The translations under genes and the position numbers were made by a program. This document shows, one piece after another, positions 1 through 6,326 of a stretch of 6,716 nt of DNA. Within the stretch, counting starts at the first letter, position 1. Every line of letters starts with the position of its first letter. Under the pieces are notes generated by a model, which was given only the letters and a program-made list of their open reading frames with translations, searched no databases and had not been told where the DNA came from. Source of the DNA: an uncultured Achromobacter sp. (GTDB lineage: Bacteria; Pseudomonadota; Gammaproteobacteria; Burkholderiales; Burkholderiaceae_B); assembly GCA_913775005.1 (NCBI GenBank), contig CAJYKY010000368.1, positions 1 to 6,716 on the forward strand, written 5' to 3'.

Positions 1-975
1 CTGAACAACGCCACCGAAGTCGACGTGGACTGCCTGGCCGATGGCGAAACCGTCTTCATTGGCGGCGTCATGGAACACATCGAACAAGCGGGCGTGCACT
101 CGGGCGACTCGGCTTGCAGCCTGCCGCCTTACTCGCTGTCGGCGGAGGTCATCGCTGAAATCAAGCGCCAGACCACGATGATGGCCAAGGCGCTGAACGT
201 CAGCGGCCTGATGAACGTGCAGTTCGCCATTCAAGGCGGCGACGTCTACGTGCTGGAAGTGAACCCGCGCGCCTCGCGCACGGTGCCGTACGTGTCCAAG
301 GCCACGGGCTTGCAGCTGGCCAAGATCGCCGCGCGCGCCATGGCCGGCCAGACGCTGGCGGCCCAGGGCATCACCAAGGAAGTCGTGCCGCCTTACTTCT
401 CGGTCAAGGAAGCCGTGTTCCCGTTCGTGAAGTTCCCGGGCGTGGACACCATCCTGGGTCCGGAAATGAAGTCGACCGGCGAAGTGATGGGCGTGGGCAC
501 GAGCTTCGGCGAAGCCTTCGTGAAGTCGCAGCTGGCTGCGGGCGTGCGCCTGCCGGAATCCGGCACGGTGTTCATCAGCGTGAAGAACCAGGACAAGCCC
601 CGCGCCGTGGAAGTGGCGCGCGGCCTGCATGCGCTGGGCTTCAAGCTGGTCGCCACGCGCGGCACGGCGGCCGAGATCGAAGCCGCCGGCATTCCGGTGC
701 AAGTGGTGAACAAGGTCACCGAAGGCCGTCCGCACATCGTTGACATGGTCAAGAACGGCGAGATCGCGCTGGTCATCAACACCGTTGAAGAACGCCGCAA
801 CGCCATCGTCGACTCGCGCACGATCCGTACGCAGTCGCTGGCGGCCCGCGTCACGTTCTTCACCACCATCGCTGGCGCCCGCGCTGCGGTGGAAGGCATG
901 CAGTATCTGCGTCAGGGCCTGGGTTTGCAGGTGTACCCGTTGCAGGATCTGCACGCATCGCTGGCCAAGGCTTAA
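1..975 (+). CDS. carB: Carbamoyl-phosphate synthase large subunit, C-terminal part (5' end outside window)
   Basis: The large subunit makes carbamoyl phosphate from bicarbonate, ammonia (from the small subunit CarA) and two ATP, feeding pyrimidine and arginine synthesis in the cytoplasm. The frame is open from base 1, so the 5' part is missing; the GTG at base 25 is an internal Val codon, not a start. The visible 324 residues hold the end of the second ATP-grasp half, with HIEQAGVHSGDSACSLP, GLMNVQFA and EVNPRASRTVPYVSKATG. The linker follows (PYFSVKEAVFPF, GPEMKSTGEVMGVG), and then the MGS-like allosteric domain from about residue 182 of the visible part. That domain keeps ATRGTA and NKVTEGRPHIVD, which line the effector pocket in the E. 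coli enzyme. Where E. coli reads INTT, this protein reads INTVEERR, one residue longer in this loop, so effector response may differ from E. coli. The gene ends at TAA 973-975 and is followed by two hairpins, the second a terminator. Identification is close to certain. Confidence 0.97.
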   Translation: MNNATEVDVDCLADGETVFIGGVMEHIEQAGVHSGDSACSLPPYSLSAEVIAEIKRQTTMMAKALNVSGLMNVQFAIQGGDVYVLEVNPRASRTVPYVSKATGLQLAKIAARAMAGQTLAAQGITKEVVPPYFSVKEAVFPFVKFPGVDTILGPEMKSTGEVMGVGTSFGEAFVKSQLAAGVRLPESGTVFISVKNQDKPRAVEVARGLHALGFKLVATRGTAAEIEAAGIPVQVVNKVTEGRPHIVDMVKNGEIALVINTVEERRNAIVDSRTIRTQSLAARVTFFTTIAGARAAVEGMQYLRQGLGLQVYPLQDLHASLAKA

Positions 976-980
976 CGCCG

Positions 981-1026
981 AAGCGCGGCAAGTGCGCGGG
1001 CGTCACCCGCCACTTGTCCGCCGCTT
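981..1026 (+). other. Long imperfect hairpin just after carB
   Basis: Five bases after the carB stop the RNA can fold into one 46-base hairpin. The arms pair as AAGC, GCGG, CAAGTG and GCGGG (981-984, 985-988, 989-994, 996-1000) with CCCGC, CACTTG, CCGC and GCTT (1006-1010, 1011-1016, 1018-1021, 1023-1026). That is 19 base pairs with single-base bulges at 995, 1017 and 1022 and a CGTCA loop. No T-run follows, so it is not an intrinsic terminator itself. It lies 14 bases before the real terminator. It could protect the carB mRNA 3' end or be a copy of a dispersed palindromic repeat; which one cannot be told from one copy. Confidence 0.55.
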
Positions 1027-1040
1027 AATGTAGGATGCCG

Positions 1041-1076
1041 GGGCGGCCCTTGAAAAAGGGTCGCCCTTTTTCTTTT
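1041..1076 (+). terminator. Rho-independent terminator of carB
   Basis: An 11-base-pair stem pairs GGGCGGCCCTT (1041-1051) with AAGGGTCGCCC (1056-1066). There is one G-U pair, and the GAAA loop (1052-1055) is a GNRA tetraloop. It is followed at once by TTTTTCTTTT (1067-1076). This is a textbook intrinsic terminator reading on the plus strand. On the opposite strand no T-run follows, so it works one way only. It separates carB transcription from the SDR gene, which therefore needs its own promoter or read-through. Confidence 0.93.
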
Positions 1077-1088
1077 CTGCGATGTGCC

Positions 1089-1105
1089 AATCGCGTCTTG
1101 CGATT
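1089..1105 (+). promoter_or_regulatory. Inverted repeat AATCGC-N5-GCGATT upstream of the SDR gene
   Basis: A perfect 6-base inverted repeat with a 5-base spacer (GTCTT) lies 28 bases before the SDR start codon, in the short leader between the carB terminator and the gene. It could be an operator or a small leader hairpin. I could not find a convincing -35/-10 pair around it, so no promoter is called. Repeats of this size also arise by chance in GC-rich DNA. Confidence 0.25.
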
Positions 1106-1133
1106 CGCGACCCTTTACCAGCCACGACGATCC

Positions 1134-1898
1134 ATGAACCGAGTCTTTATCACAGGCGCCAGCAGCGGCCTGGGCCGCGCGCTGGCGCAGCAATACGCCG
1201 CCTCGGGCGCCACGCTGGGCCTGTTGGGCCGGCGCGAAGAGGCTCTGCATGAATTGGCGTCCAGCCTGCCAGGCAATCATCGCTGTTACGCGGTAGACGT
1301 GCGCGACCGCGCCGCGCTGCATGCGGCAGCGGCCGATTTCATTGCGTTCTGCCAGGGCAGGGTGGATGTGGTCATCGCCAGCGCTGGCATCAGCGCCGGC
1401 ACGCTGACCGAGCACGGCGAGGACTACGACGTCTTCAAGGCGATTGTCGATACGAACTTGCTGGCCACGGTCGCCACCTTTGAACCCTTCGTGGGCGCGA
1501 TGCGCGCGGCCAGATCGGGGCGTCTGGTGGGCATCGCCAGCGTGGCGGGTGTGCGGGGCTTGCCCGGGGCGGGCGCGTACAGCGCCTCGAAATCGGCGGT
1601 GGTGACGTATTGCGAAAGCCTGCGGCTGGAATTGGCGGCAGACAATATCCGCGTCGTGACCATTGCGCCGGGCTACATCAAGACGGCCATGACGGCGAAG
1701 AACCCTTATTCCATGCCCTTCCTGATGGAAGCCGATGCCTTTGCGCAGCGCGCCCAGCGGTCGATTGACCGGGGCGTGTCGTACAAGGTGATTCCTTGGC
1801 AGATGGGCATCGTGGCCAAACTGATGCGCCTGTTGCCCAACGCGGTGTACGACAAGCTGGCGCGCGATGCGCCGCGCAAACCGCGCAAGGCCGAGTAG
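1134..1898 (+). CDS. Short-chain dehydrogenase/reductase (SDR) family oxidoreductase
   Basis: A 254-residue classical SDR, predicted to be a cytoplasmic NAD(P)-dependent oxidoreductase; the substrate cannot be named. The Rossmann nucleotide site is TGASSGLG (residues 7-14). LGRR at 31-34 places basic residues after the second strand, which suggests NADPH rather than NADH. VDV at 54-56 is the adenine-pocket Asp region. The usual NNAG is ASAG here (82-85). The catalytic set is Asn108 (DTN), Ser136 (IASVAG), Tyr149 and Lys153 (YSASK), and APG at 178-180 follows. All four catalytic residues are present, so it should be active. The basic tail (APRKPRK) is part of the protein. The ATG at 1134 was chosen because the fold starts directly there (MNRVFITGA). 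The frame stays open back to an ATG at 1035, but that lies at the terminator hairpin and would add 33 non-SDR residues. There is no clear Shine-Dalgarno sequence. The gene seems to be a single-gene unit, cut off from carB by the terminator. Confidence 0.9.
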   Translation: MNRVFITGASSGLGRALAQQYAASGATLGLLGRREEALHELASSLPGNHRCYAVDVRDRAALHAAAADFIAFCQGRVDVVIASAGISAGTLTEHGEDYDVFKAIVDTNLLATVATFEPFVGAMRAARSGRLVGIASVAGVRGLPGAGAYSASKSAVVTYCESLRLELAADNIRVVTIAPGYIKTAMTAKNPYSMPFLMEADAFAQRAQRSIDRGVSYKVIPWQMGIVAKLMRLLPNAVYDKLARDAPRKPRKAE

Positions 1899-1904
1899 GC
1901 CTAC
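1895..1904. other. 10-base palindrome between two convergent stop codons
   Basis: GTAGGCCTAC is perfectly self-complementary and covers the TAG stop of the SDR gene. The convergent phosphatase gene stops at 1908-1910. No stem with a T-run is visible near this junction on either strand, so transcripts from both sides may run into each other or end by Rho. A second small stem, TCGCCGA (1924-1930) with TCGGCGA (1936-1942), also lacks a T-run. The functional meaning is uncertain. Confidence 0.3.
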
Positions 1905-1907
1905 GCC

Positions 1908-2552
1908 CTACGGCACCACGTCGTCGCCGACTTCATCGGCGATATGGCCCACATCGCCCCAATCCAGCACTTCCCACTTGCGGCCCTGTACGCCCACCCG
2001 GTTGATGCTGACGTTCAGCAACGCAGCGTCTCGCGGCGCGTTCAGCGGCACGCCCGACGCGTGGCGCCAGATGATGTCCAGCACGCCACCATGCGTGAAC
2101 ATCAGGATGCGTTCGCCGTCGTGGCGGCTGGCGATATCGTCTACGGTAGACACGACGCGCGACTGGAACTGACCCAGCGTTTCGCCGCCGTCCAGCGCCC
2201 GCAAGGGGTCGCGGCTTTTCCAGGCAGCGGCGGCCTCGGGGGCCAGCACGTCGATGCGTTCGTGGTCCAAGCCTTCCAGCACGCCGAAGCCGCGTTCGCG
2301 GATGCCCGGTTCCACACGTACACGCAGGCCCAGTTGTTCGGACACCGGCACGGCGGTGGCGTGGGCGCGTTGCAGGTCGCTGCTATAGATGGCGTGAATC
2401 GGCGTGTGGCGGGCTTCTTCACGCAGGCGGGCGGCCAGCAGGCTTGCCTGGTTCACGCCGAATTCATTCAGGGGGATGTCTTTCCAGCCTTGCAGGCGGC
2501 GCTGGCGGTTCCAGTCGGTTTCGCCATGGCGGATGAACCAGATTTCAGTCAT
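1908..2552 (-). CDS. Histidine phosphatase superfamily protein (phosphoglycerate-mutase-like)
   Basis: A 214-residue cytoplasmic enzyme of the branch of the superfamily that uses a phospho-histidine intermediate. RHGE at residues 8-11 carries the catalytic His9 with Arg8. LQGWKDIPLNEFG (20-32) is typical of cofactor-independent-looking GpmB/CobC-type phosphatases. SDLQRAHATA (58-67) carries Arg62, RERGFGVLEG (85-94) carries the probable acid Glu86, and THGGV (153-157) carries the second catalytic His154. All core residues are present and the length is normal. Annotation pipelines often call such proteins phosphoglycerate mutase. Sequence alone does not separate mutase from phosphatase, or alpha-ribazole phosphatase from broad-specificity enzymes. 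The ATG at 2552 leads straight into the first strand (MTEIWFIRHGE). Upstream is pyrimidine-rich with no obvious Shine-Dalgarno, so translation may depend on coupling. It is the last gene of the minus-strand run, 27 bases after the LysR stop. Confidence 0.9.
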   Translation of the reverse strand: MTEIWFIRHGETDWNRQRRLQGWKDIPLNEFGVNQASLLAARLREEARHTPIHAIYSSDLQRAHATAVPVSEQLGLRVRVEPGIRERGFGVLEGLDHERIDVLAPEAAAAWKSRDPLRALDGGETLGQFQSRVVSTVDDIASRHDGERILMFTHGGVLDIIWRHASGVPLNAPRDAALLNVSINRVGVQGRKWEVLDWGDVGHIADEVGDDVVP

Positions 2553-2579
2553 TGGGGATCGTGATACGGGGAATAAGAC

Positions 2580-3488
2580 TTAAAGCTGCGGTGGCGTAAT
2601 GGCCGCGCGCGGCTTCCAGATGGTTTGAATGATCGAGCTTAACGCGACCAGCGCGGGCTCGCTAGCGCGCTCGTAAGGCAGGATGAAGCCTAGCATGGCG
2701 TCCACCCGCGCCTGGCCCCAGACGATGAAATCGTTGGACGCCGCGCCCGCCAGCGCGGTTTCTTCGCGCAGCAAGGCGCAGCCGGCGCCAGCGCGTACCA
2801 GCGCATCCAGGTTGGCCTGATCATCGTTTTGCATCACGACGCGTGGCGACAGGCCGTGGCGTTCGAACATGTCGCGCAGCAGCAGATGCGTGTGGCTGCC
2901 GGACGGGCCGTCCAGCCACGGCAGTTGCGACACTTCGCGCCAGCCGCCGCGCTTGAGCACGGCGCCATGTTCGCGCGGCATGGCGATGCGGTAACGCACG
3001 CTGCGCAAGGGCAGCCACAACACGCCGCGCGGCGGGTTGGCAGCGATGGTCAGCGCCGCGGGCAGACGGCCGGTGCTGACATGTTCGGCCAGCGTGGCCG
3101 CAGGCAAGGTCTGCGTTTTCAGCTCCACCAGCGGCAGGCGCTGGGTAACTTCCGAGGCCAGCTCGCCCAGGCGCAGAAAATCCGGCTTCTCGCTGGGCAC
3201 GCCCAGTTCCACCACGCCATGCAGGCTGCCCTGCAATTGCTGCGCTTCCGACTTGAGCTGCGCCCCCAGCACCAGCAAGGATTCGGCCGTGGGCAGCAGT
3301 ACTTCGCCCGCCTTGGCTAGCGCCAGGCGTCCGCCGCTGCGATCGAACAGCGCCACGCCCAGGCTTTGTTCCAGCGCCTTGATCTGCGCCGTCACGGCGG
3401 GTTGCGTCAAAGACAGCGCGTCGGCCGCCTTCGTCAGGTTGCCCAGGCGGGCGACGGTGACGAAGGCGCGGATCTGATAGATTTCCAT
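2580..3488 (-). CDS. LysR-type transcriptional regulator
   Basis: A 302-residue DNA-binding regulator of usual LysR length. The winged helix-turn-helix fills residues 1-60: MEIYQIRAFVTVARLGNLTK, then AADALSLTQPAVTAQIKALE with the recognition helix, and LGVALFDRSGGRLALAKAGE as the wing. A linker helix follows to about residue 88. The periplasmic-binding-protein-like effector domain runs from about residue 90 (GVVELGVPSEKPDF) to 295, with a second-lobe strand at GAGCALLREETAL. The inducer is unknown. The gene lies 10 bases behind the ABC ATPase gene and points the same way. Many LysR genes instead sit divergent from their target with a shared promoter region. Here there is no room for one, so the regulator is probably made with the importer and any operator would lie upstream of the window. 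Control of the importer is the simplest guess but is inference. No Shine-Dalgarno is seen; a small hairpin touches the start codon. Confidence 0.93.
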   Translation of the reverse strand: MEIYQIRAFVTVARLGNLTKAADALSLTQPAVTAQIKALEQSLGVALFDRSGGRLALAKAGEVLLPTAESLLVLGAQLKSEAQQLQGSLHGVVELGVPSEKPDFLRLGELASEVTQRLPLVELKTQTLPAATLAEHVSTGRLPAALTIAANPPRGVLWLPLRSVRYRIAMPREHGAVLKRGGWREVSQLPWLDGPSGSHTHLLLRDMFERHGLSPRVVMQNDDQANLDALVRAGAGCALLREETALAGAASNDFIVWGQARVDAMLGFILPYERASEPALVALSSIIQTIWKPRAAITPPQL

Positions 3489-3508
3489 GGCGGCAAGTTT
3501 AGGCCGCC
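3489..3508 (-). promoter_or_regulatory. Small hairpin across the ATPase stop and LysR ribosome-binding region
   Basis: Read on the minus strand, GGCGGC (3508-3503) and GCCGCC (3494-3489) pair around an 8-base loop that holds the TAA stop of the ATPase gene. The second arm ends one base before the LysR ATG. The stem would cover the place where a Shine-Dalgarno should be, and no such sequence is visible in the 10-base gap. Ribosomes finishing the ATPase would open the stem, so translational coupling with a low regulator level is plausible. A 6-base GC stem may also be chance. Confidence 0.35.
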
Positions 3509-4584
3509 AGCAGCCGCACCTGGGTAGGTTCCAGCCCGATGGAAACCGGAGCGCCGGTCGGGAAGGGCGACAGGCCCGCCAGATGGGATTGATCCGCCGT
3601 CAGCCGCTGTTCGCCCACCAGCACCTGATAGCGCGTGAATTCACCCAGGAACTCGCTGCTTTCCACGATGCCCGGCAGCCACACATAGCGCGCGTCGCCC
3701 AGGCCATCGGCCATTTCGATCTGCACGGTGTGCGGCCGGAAGCTGGCCGCCAGCCGAGTCGCCGTGGGTGCCTCGGCCGTCAGCGGCAGATGCAGATCCC
3801 CCACGCCGTCCACGGTCAGCACGACGCTGCCGCTGGTGCGTTCCCGCACATTGCCTTCCAGCACATTCATCGTGCCCACGAAGTTGGCCACGAAGCGGTT
3901 CACCGGGTAGTCGAACAGCGTGCTGGGCGCGCCGATCTGCTGCACGACGCCATGGTCCAGCACCGCCATTCGGTCCGCCGTGGTCATGGCTTCTTCCTGG
4001 TCGTGCGTGACGAAGATGGTGGTGATGCCCAGGCGGCGTTGAAGGCTCAGCAAGTCCTGGCGCATCTGCACGCGCAGCTTCTTGTCCAGGTTGGACAGCG
4101 GCTCATCCAGCAGCAGCACCTGCGGTTCGATGACGATGGTGCGCGCCAGCGCCACACGCTGTTGTTGGCCGCCCGACAGTTGATTGGGCCGGCGTTTGCC
4201 ATATTGCGACAGGCCGACAAGCTCCAGCGCCGCTTCCACCTTGGCGCGGATTTCGGCCTTGGGCAGCTTGCGTTCCACCAGCCCAAAGGCCACGTTGTCC
4301 CACACCGTCATGTGTGGCCACAGCGCGTAGTTCTGGAACACCATGCCGATGTTGCGGTCCCACGGCGCGATGCCGCTGATGTCTTTGCCATCCACCAGCA
4401 ACTGTCCGGCGCTGTGCCGGTTGAATCCGGCAATCAGGCGTAACAGCGTGGACTTGCCCGAACCCGATGGCCCCAGCAACGCAAAGAATTCACCCGGCTC
4501 GATATGGATGTTGACGTCCTTGAGCACCTCGGTCTTGCCATACGACAGGCGGATGTTGCGGCATTCAACGCTGACCTTCTTCAT
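3499..4584 (-). CDS. ABC importer ATP-binding protein (FbpC/PotA/MalK type)
   Basis: A 361-residue ATPase that powers the neighbouring permease from the cytoplasmic face. It has every expected motif: aromatic A-loop Tyr15, Walker A GPSGSGKST (38-46), Q-loop Gln84 in MVFQNYALWP, signature LSGGQQQR (136-143), Walker B VLLLDEP (156-162), D-loop SNLD (164-167) and switch His194 (FVTHDQEEA). From about residue 240 comes a C-terminal TOBE-like domain (for example FRPHTVQIE at 282-290 and LEPTQVRLL at 351-359), as in the MalK/PotA/FbpC group. The NBD group is shared by importers of ferric iron, polyamines, thiamine, sugars and 2-aminoethylphosphonate, so the ATPase does not reveal the substrate. Its ATG overlaps the permease TGA in an ATGA arrangement and it has a good Shine-Dalgarno. 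The start and the subunit pairing are therefore firm. Confidence 0.94.
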   Translation of the reverse strand: MKKVSVECRNIRLSYGKTEVLKDVNIHIEPGEFFALLGPSGSGKSTLLRLIAGFNRHSAGQLLVDGKDISGIAPWDRNIGMVFQNYALWPHMTVWDNVAFGLVERKLPKAEIRAKVEAALELVGLSQYGKRRPNQLSGGQQQRVALARTIVIEPQVLLLDEPLSNLDKKLRVQMRQDLLSLQRRLGITTIFVTHDQEEAMTTADRMAVLDHGVVQQIGAPSTLFDYPVNRFVANFVGTMNVLEGNVRERTSGSVVLTVDGVGDLHLPLTAEAPTATRLAASFRPHTVQIEMADGLGDARYVWLPGIVESSEFLGEFTRYQVLVGEQRLTADQSHLAGLSPFPTGAPVSIGLEPTQVRLLAA

Positions 4585-6293
4585 GCGGATTCCCCTTCAT
4601 TGCGTGCTGGGCACTGGCGCGATTGGGCGCGCTCTACCAGCGGGTGCGATACGTAAGTGCCGATGGCCACCGCGGCCACCGCCAGCACACCGAGCGCGGC
4701 GCCTGGCCCCCGGCCCGCCGCGCTTTGCATATACAGATAGATGCCGTAGCTCATGGGCGCCTGACTGTCTTTGGTAACCAGCATGATGGTGGCAGACAGT
4801 TCCACGGCGGCCGTCACGAAGCTGGTGACAAAACCCGCCAGCATGCCGCCCGCCATCAAGGGCACGACGACGCGCCGGATCGTGCTCATGCGGGTCGCAC
4901 CCAGCGATTGCGCCGCCTCTTCTAGCGACACGTTGATCTGCTGTAGCGACGCCACGCAAGAGCGCAGCGCGTACGGCAGCCGCCTGACGGAATACGCAAT
5001 CATGATGATGATCCACGACGACGTCAGCAAGGTGCCGGTGCCCGGCAACTCGATACCCCGGAAGGTGCGCAGAAAGCCGATCGCCAGCACGATGCCCGGA
5101 ATCGCCAGCGCCGCCGACGCCATGAAGTCCAGCCATTGCCGTGCGGGCAGACGGGTGCGCAGCATCAGGTACGCGATGGCGGTGCCGATGATGACGTCCA
5201 CGCCCGCCGCCAGCCCGCAATAGAGCAGCGTGTTGGCGATCATGCCCTGGGATTCTGAGAACACCGCTGAATAATGCGCCAGCGTGTAGCCATCCGGCAG
5301 TGGCGCAAAACTCCAGACGCTGGCCAGCGACAACAGCAGGACGCCCATGTGCGGCGACAGCACCAGCAGCAACACCAGAATGATCCAGCCATAGGCCAGC
5401 ACGCTTTCCACCGGCCCCAGCTTGCGCTTCTGAATGGAATTGCCGCCCTTTTGCAGCGTGGAGTAGTCGCGGCCTTTCAACACGCGCGCAGATAACCAGA
5501 GCGCCAGAATCGAAAACGCGATCATGATCACGCTGATCACATAGCCCAGCGGGTCTTCCAACCCCACCTGCGTAATCCGCAGATAAGCCTGCGGCGCCAG
5601 CATGTTGGTGGTGCCCAGCACCAGCGGCGTGCCCAGGTCGTCAAACACCTTGACGAACACCAGCGATGCGCCCGCCACATAGCCGGGCAGCGCCAGCGGA
5701 AAGATCACCCGGCGAAACAGCCGGAAGCCGCGAGATCCCAGGTTGATGGCGGCCTCTTCCATGGCGCCGTCGATATTGCGCAGCGCCACCACAAGGTTCA
5801 TCAGGATGAACGGGAAGTAGTGCAGCGCTTCCACGAAGATGACACCGTTCAACCCTTCCATGAACGGAATCGTGAAGCCGAACCAATCGTTCAGCAGCAG
5901 GTTGACGCTGCCCGAGCGCCCGAAGATCAGCTGCATCGCCACCGCGCCGACGAACGGCGGCATGATCAGCGGCAGGACGCCCAGCGTCTGGATGATCAGC
6001 GCGCCCCGGAAATCGAAACGCACGGTGAAGTACGCCAGCGGCACGGCGATCAGCGAGGCCAGCAGCGCCGACCAGCCCGCCACATACAGGCTGTTGAAAA
6101 ACGCTTCCTGCATCAGCGGCTGGTTGAAGAACGCGCCGAAGTGGCCCATCGTGAAACTGCCGTCGGCATTCACGAAGGCGCTGTAGAACACCGTGCCTAC
6201 CGGTATGGCCAGGAACAGCAGCAAGAAGCCGAACACCAGCAGCGCCACCATGACGGGGCCGGCGGGCAGGCGTGAGTGGCCCGAAGAATTCAT
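4581..6293 (-). CDS. ABC importer permease, two fused membrane domains (FbpB/PhnU-like)
   Basis: A 570-residue inner-membrane protein that forms the whole translocation pore, since two BPD_transp_1-type halves are fused. I estimate about 12 membrane spans, near residues 12-36, 68-90, 98-124, 152-171, 205-227, 250-272, 300-327, 353-377, 389-410, 424-436, 484-506 and 530-549. Each half has the cytoplasmic EAA loop that docks on the ATPase: EEAAINLG...PLALPG (179-204) and EEAAQSLG...PLMAGG (458-483). The two loops share spacing but are clearly diverged. The charged linker at about 271-296 (KGRDYSTLQKGGNSIQKRK) joins the halves. Fused permeases of this length are known for ferric iron importers (FbpB, AfuB) and for putative 2-aminoethylphosphonate importers; which applies here is open. 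The ATG at 6293 is preceded by GGGAA with a 5-base gap. The 3' end overlaps the ATPase start by four bases. It is separated from the upstream gene by 90 bases with a strong hairpin. Confidence 0.93.
   Translation of the reverse strand: MNSSGHSRLPAGPVMVALLVFGFLLLFLAIPVGTVFYSAFVNADGSFTMGHFGAFFNQPLMQEAFFNSLYVAGWSALLASLIAVPLAYFTVRFDFRGALIIQTLGVLPLIMPPFVGAVAMQLIFGRSGSVNLLLNDWFGFTIPFMEGLNGVIFVEALHYFPFILMNLVVALRNIDGAMEEAAINLGSRGFRLFRRVIFPLALPGYVAGASLVFVKVFDDLGTPLVLGTTNMLAPQAYLRITQVGLEDPLGYVISVIMIAFSILALWLSARVLKGRDYSTLQKGGNSIQKRKLGPVESVLAYGWIILVLLLVLSPHMGVLLLSLASVWSFAPLPDGYTLAHYSAVFSESQGMIANTLLYCGLAAGVDVIIGTAIAYLMLRTRLPARQWLDFMASAALAIPGIVLAIGFLRTFRGIELPGTGTLLTSSWIIIMIAYSVRRLPYALRSCVASLQQINVSLEEAAQSLGATRMSTIRRVVVPLMAGGMLAGFVTSFVTAAVELSATIMLVTKDSQAPMSYGIYLYMQSAAGRGPGAALGVLAVAAVAIGTYVSHPLVERAQSRQCPARNEGESA
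4591..4598 (-). promoter_or_regulatory. Ribosome-binding site of the ABC ATPase gene
   Basis: On the minus strand GAAGGGGA lies inside the end of the permease gene, six bases before the ATPase ATG at 4584. It is the best Shine-Dalgarno in the gene run. Together with the ATGA overlap it fixes the ATPase start and suggests tight co-expression of the two subunits. Confidence 0.7.
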
Positions 6294-6326
6294 CGAGATT
6301 CCCGAAAGTGTTGCCAGGGGAGGGCG

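Noticed and set aside
393..899. A 168-codon minus-strand frame inside carB
   Set aside because: It is antisense to a certain carB and its product has no recognisable features.
1098..1126. Possible sigma-70 promoter before the SDR gene with TTGCGA as -35
   Set aside because: At the 17-base spacing the -10 position reads GCCACG, which does not resemble TATAAT, so a promoter cannot be supported.
1035..1133. N-terminal extension of the SDR gene to the ATG at 1035
   Set aside because: The ATG lies right at the carB terminator hairpin. The extra 33 residues do not belong to the SDR fold, which starts at the ATG at 1134.
972..1415. A 147-codon minus-strand frame covering the carB-SDR gap
   Set aside because: It crosses the terminator and runs antisense into the SDR gene. 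There is no ribosome-binding site or protein motif, and the non-coding structures explain the gap better.
1944..2564. A 206-codon open frame on the plus strand opposite the phosphatase gene
   Set aside because: It is antisense to a gene with an intact catalytic set. Composition is low-quality (Ala, Gln, His rich) and no motif is seen.
3487..4443. A 318-codon open frame on the plus strand opposite the ABC ATPase gene
   Set aside because: It lies antisense to a gene with every ABC motif. Its product is a His/Gln/Arg-rich string without domains, as expected from the complement of GC-rich codons.
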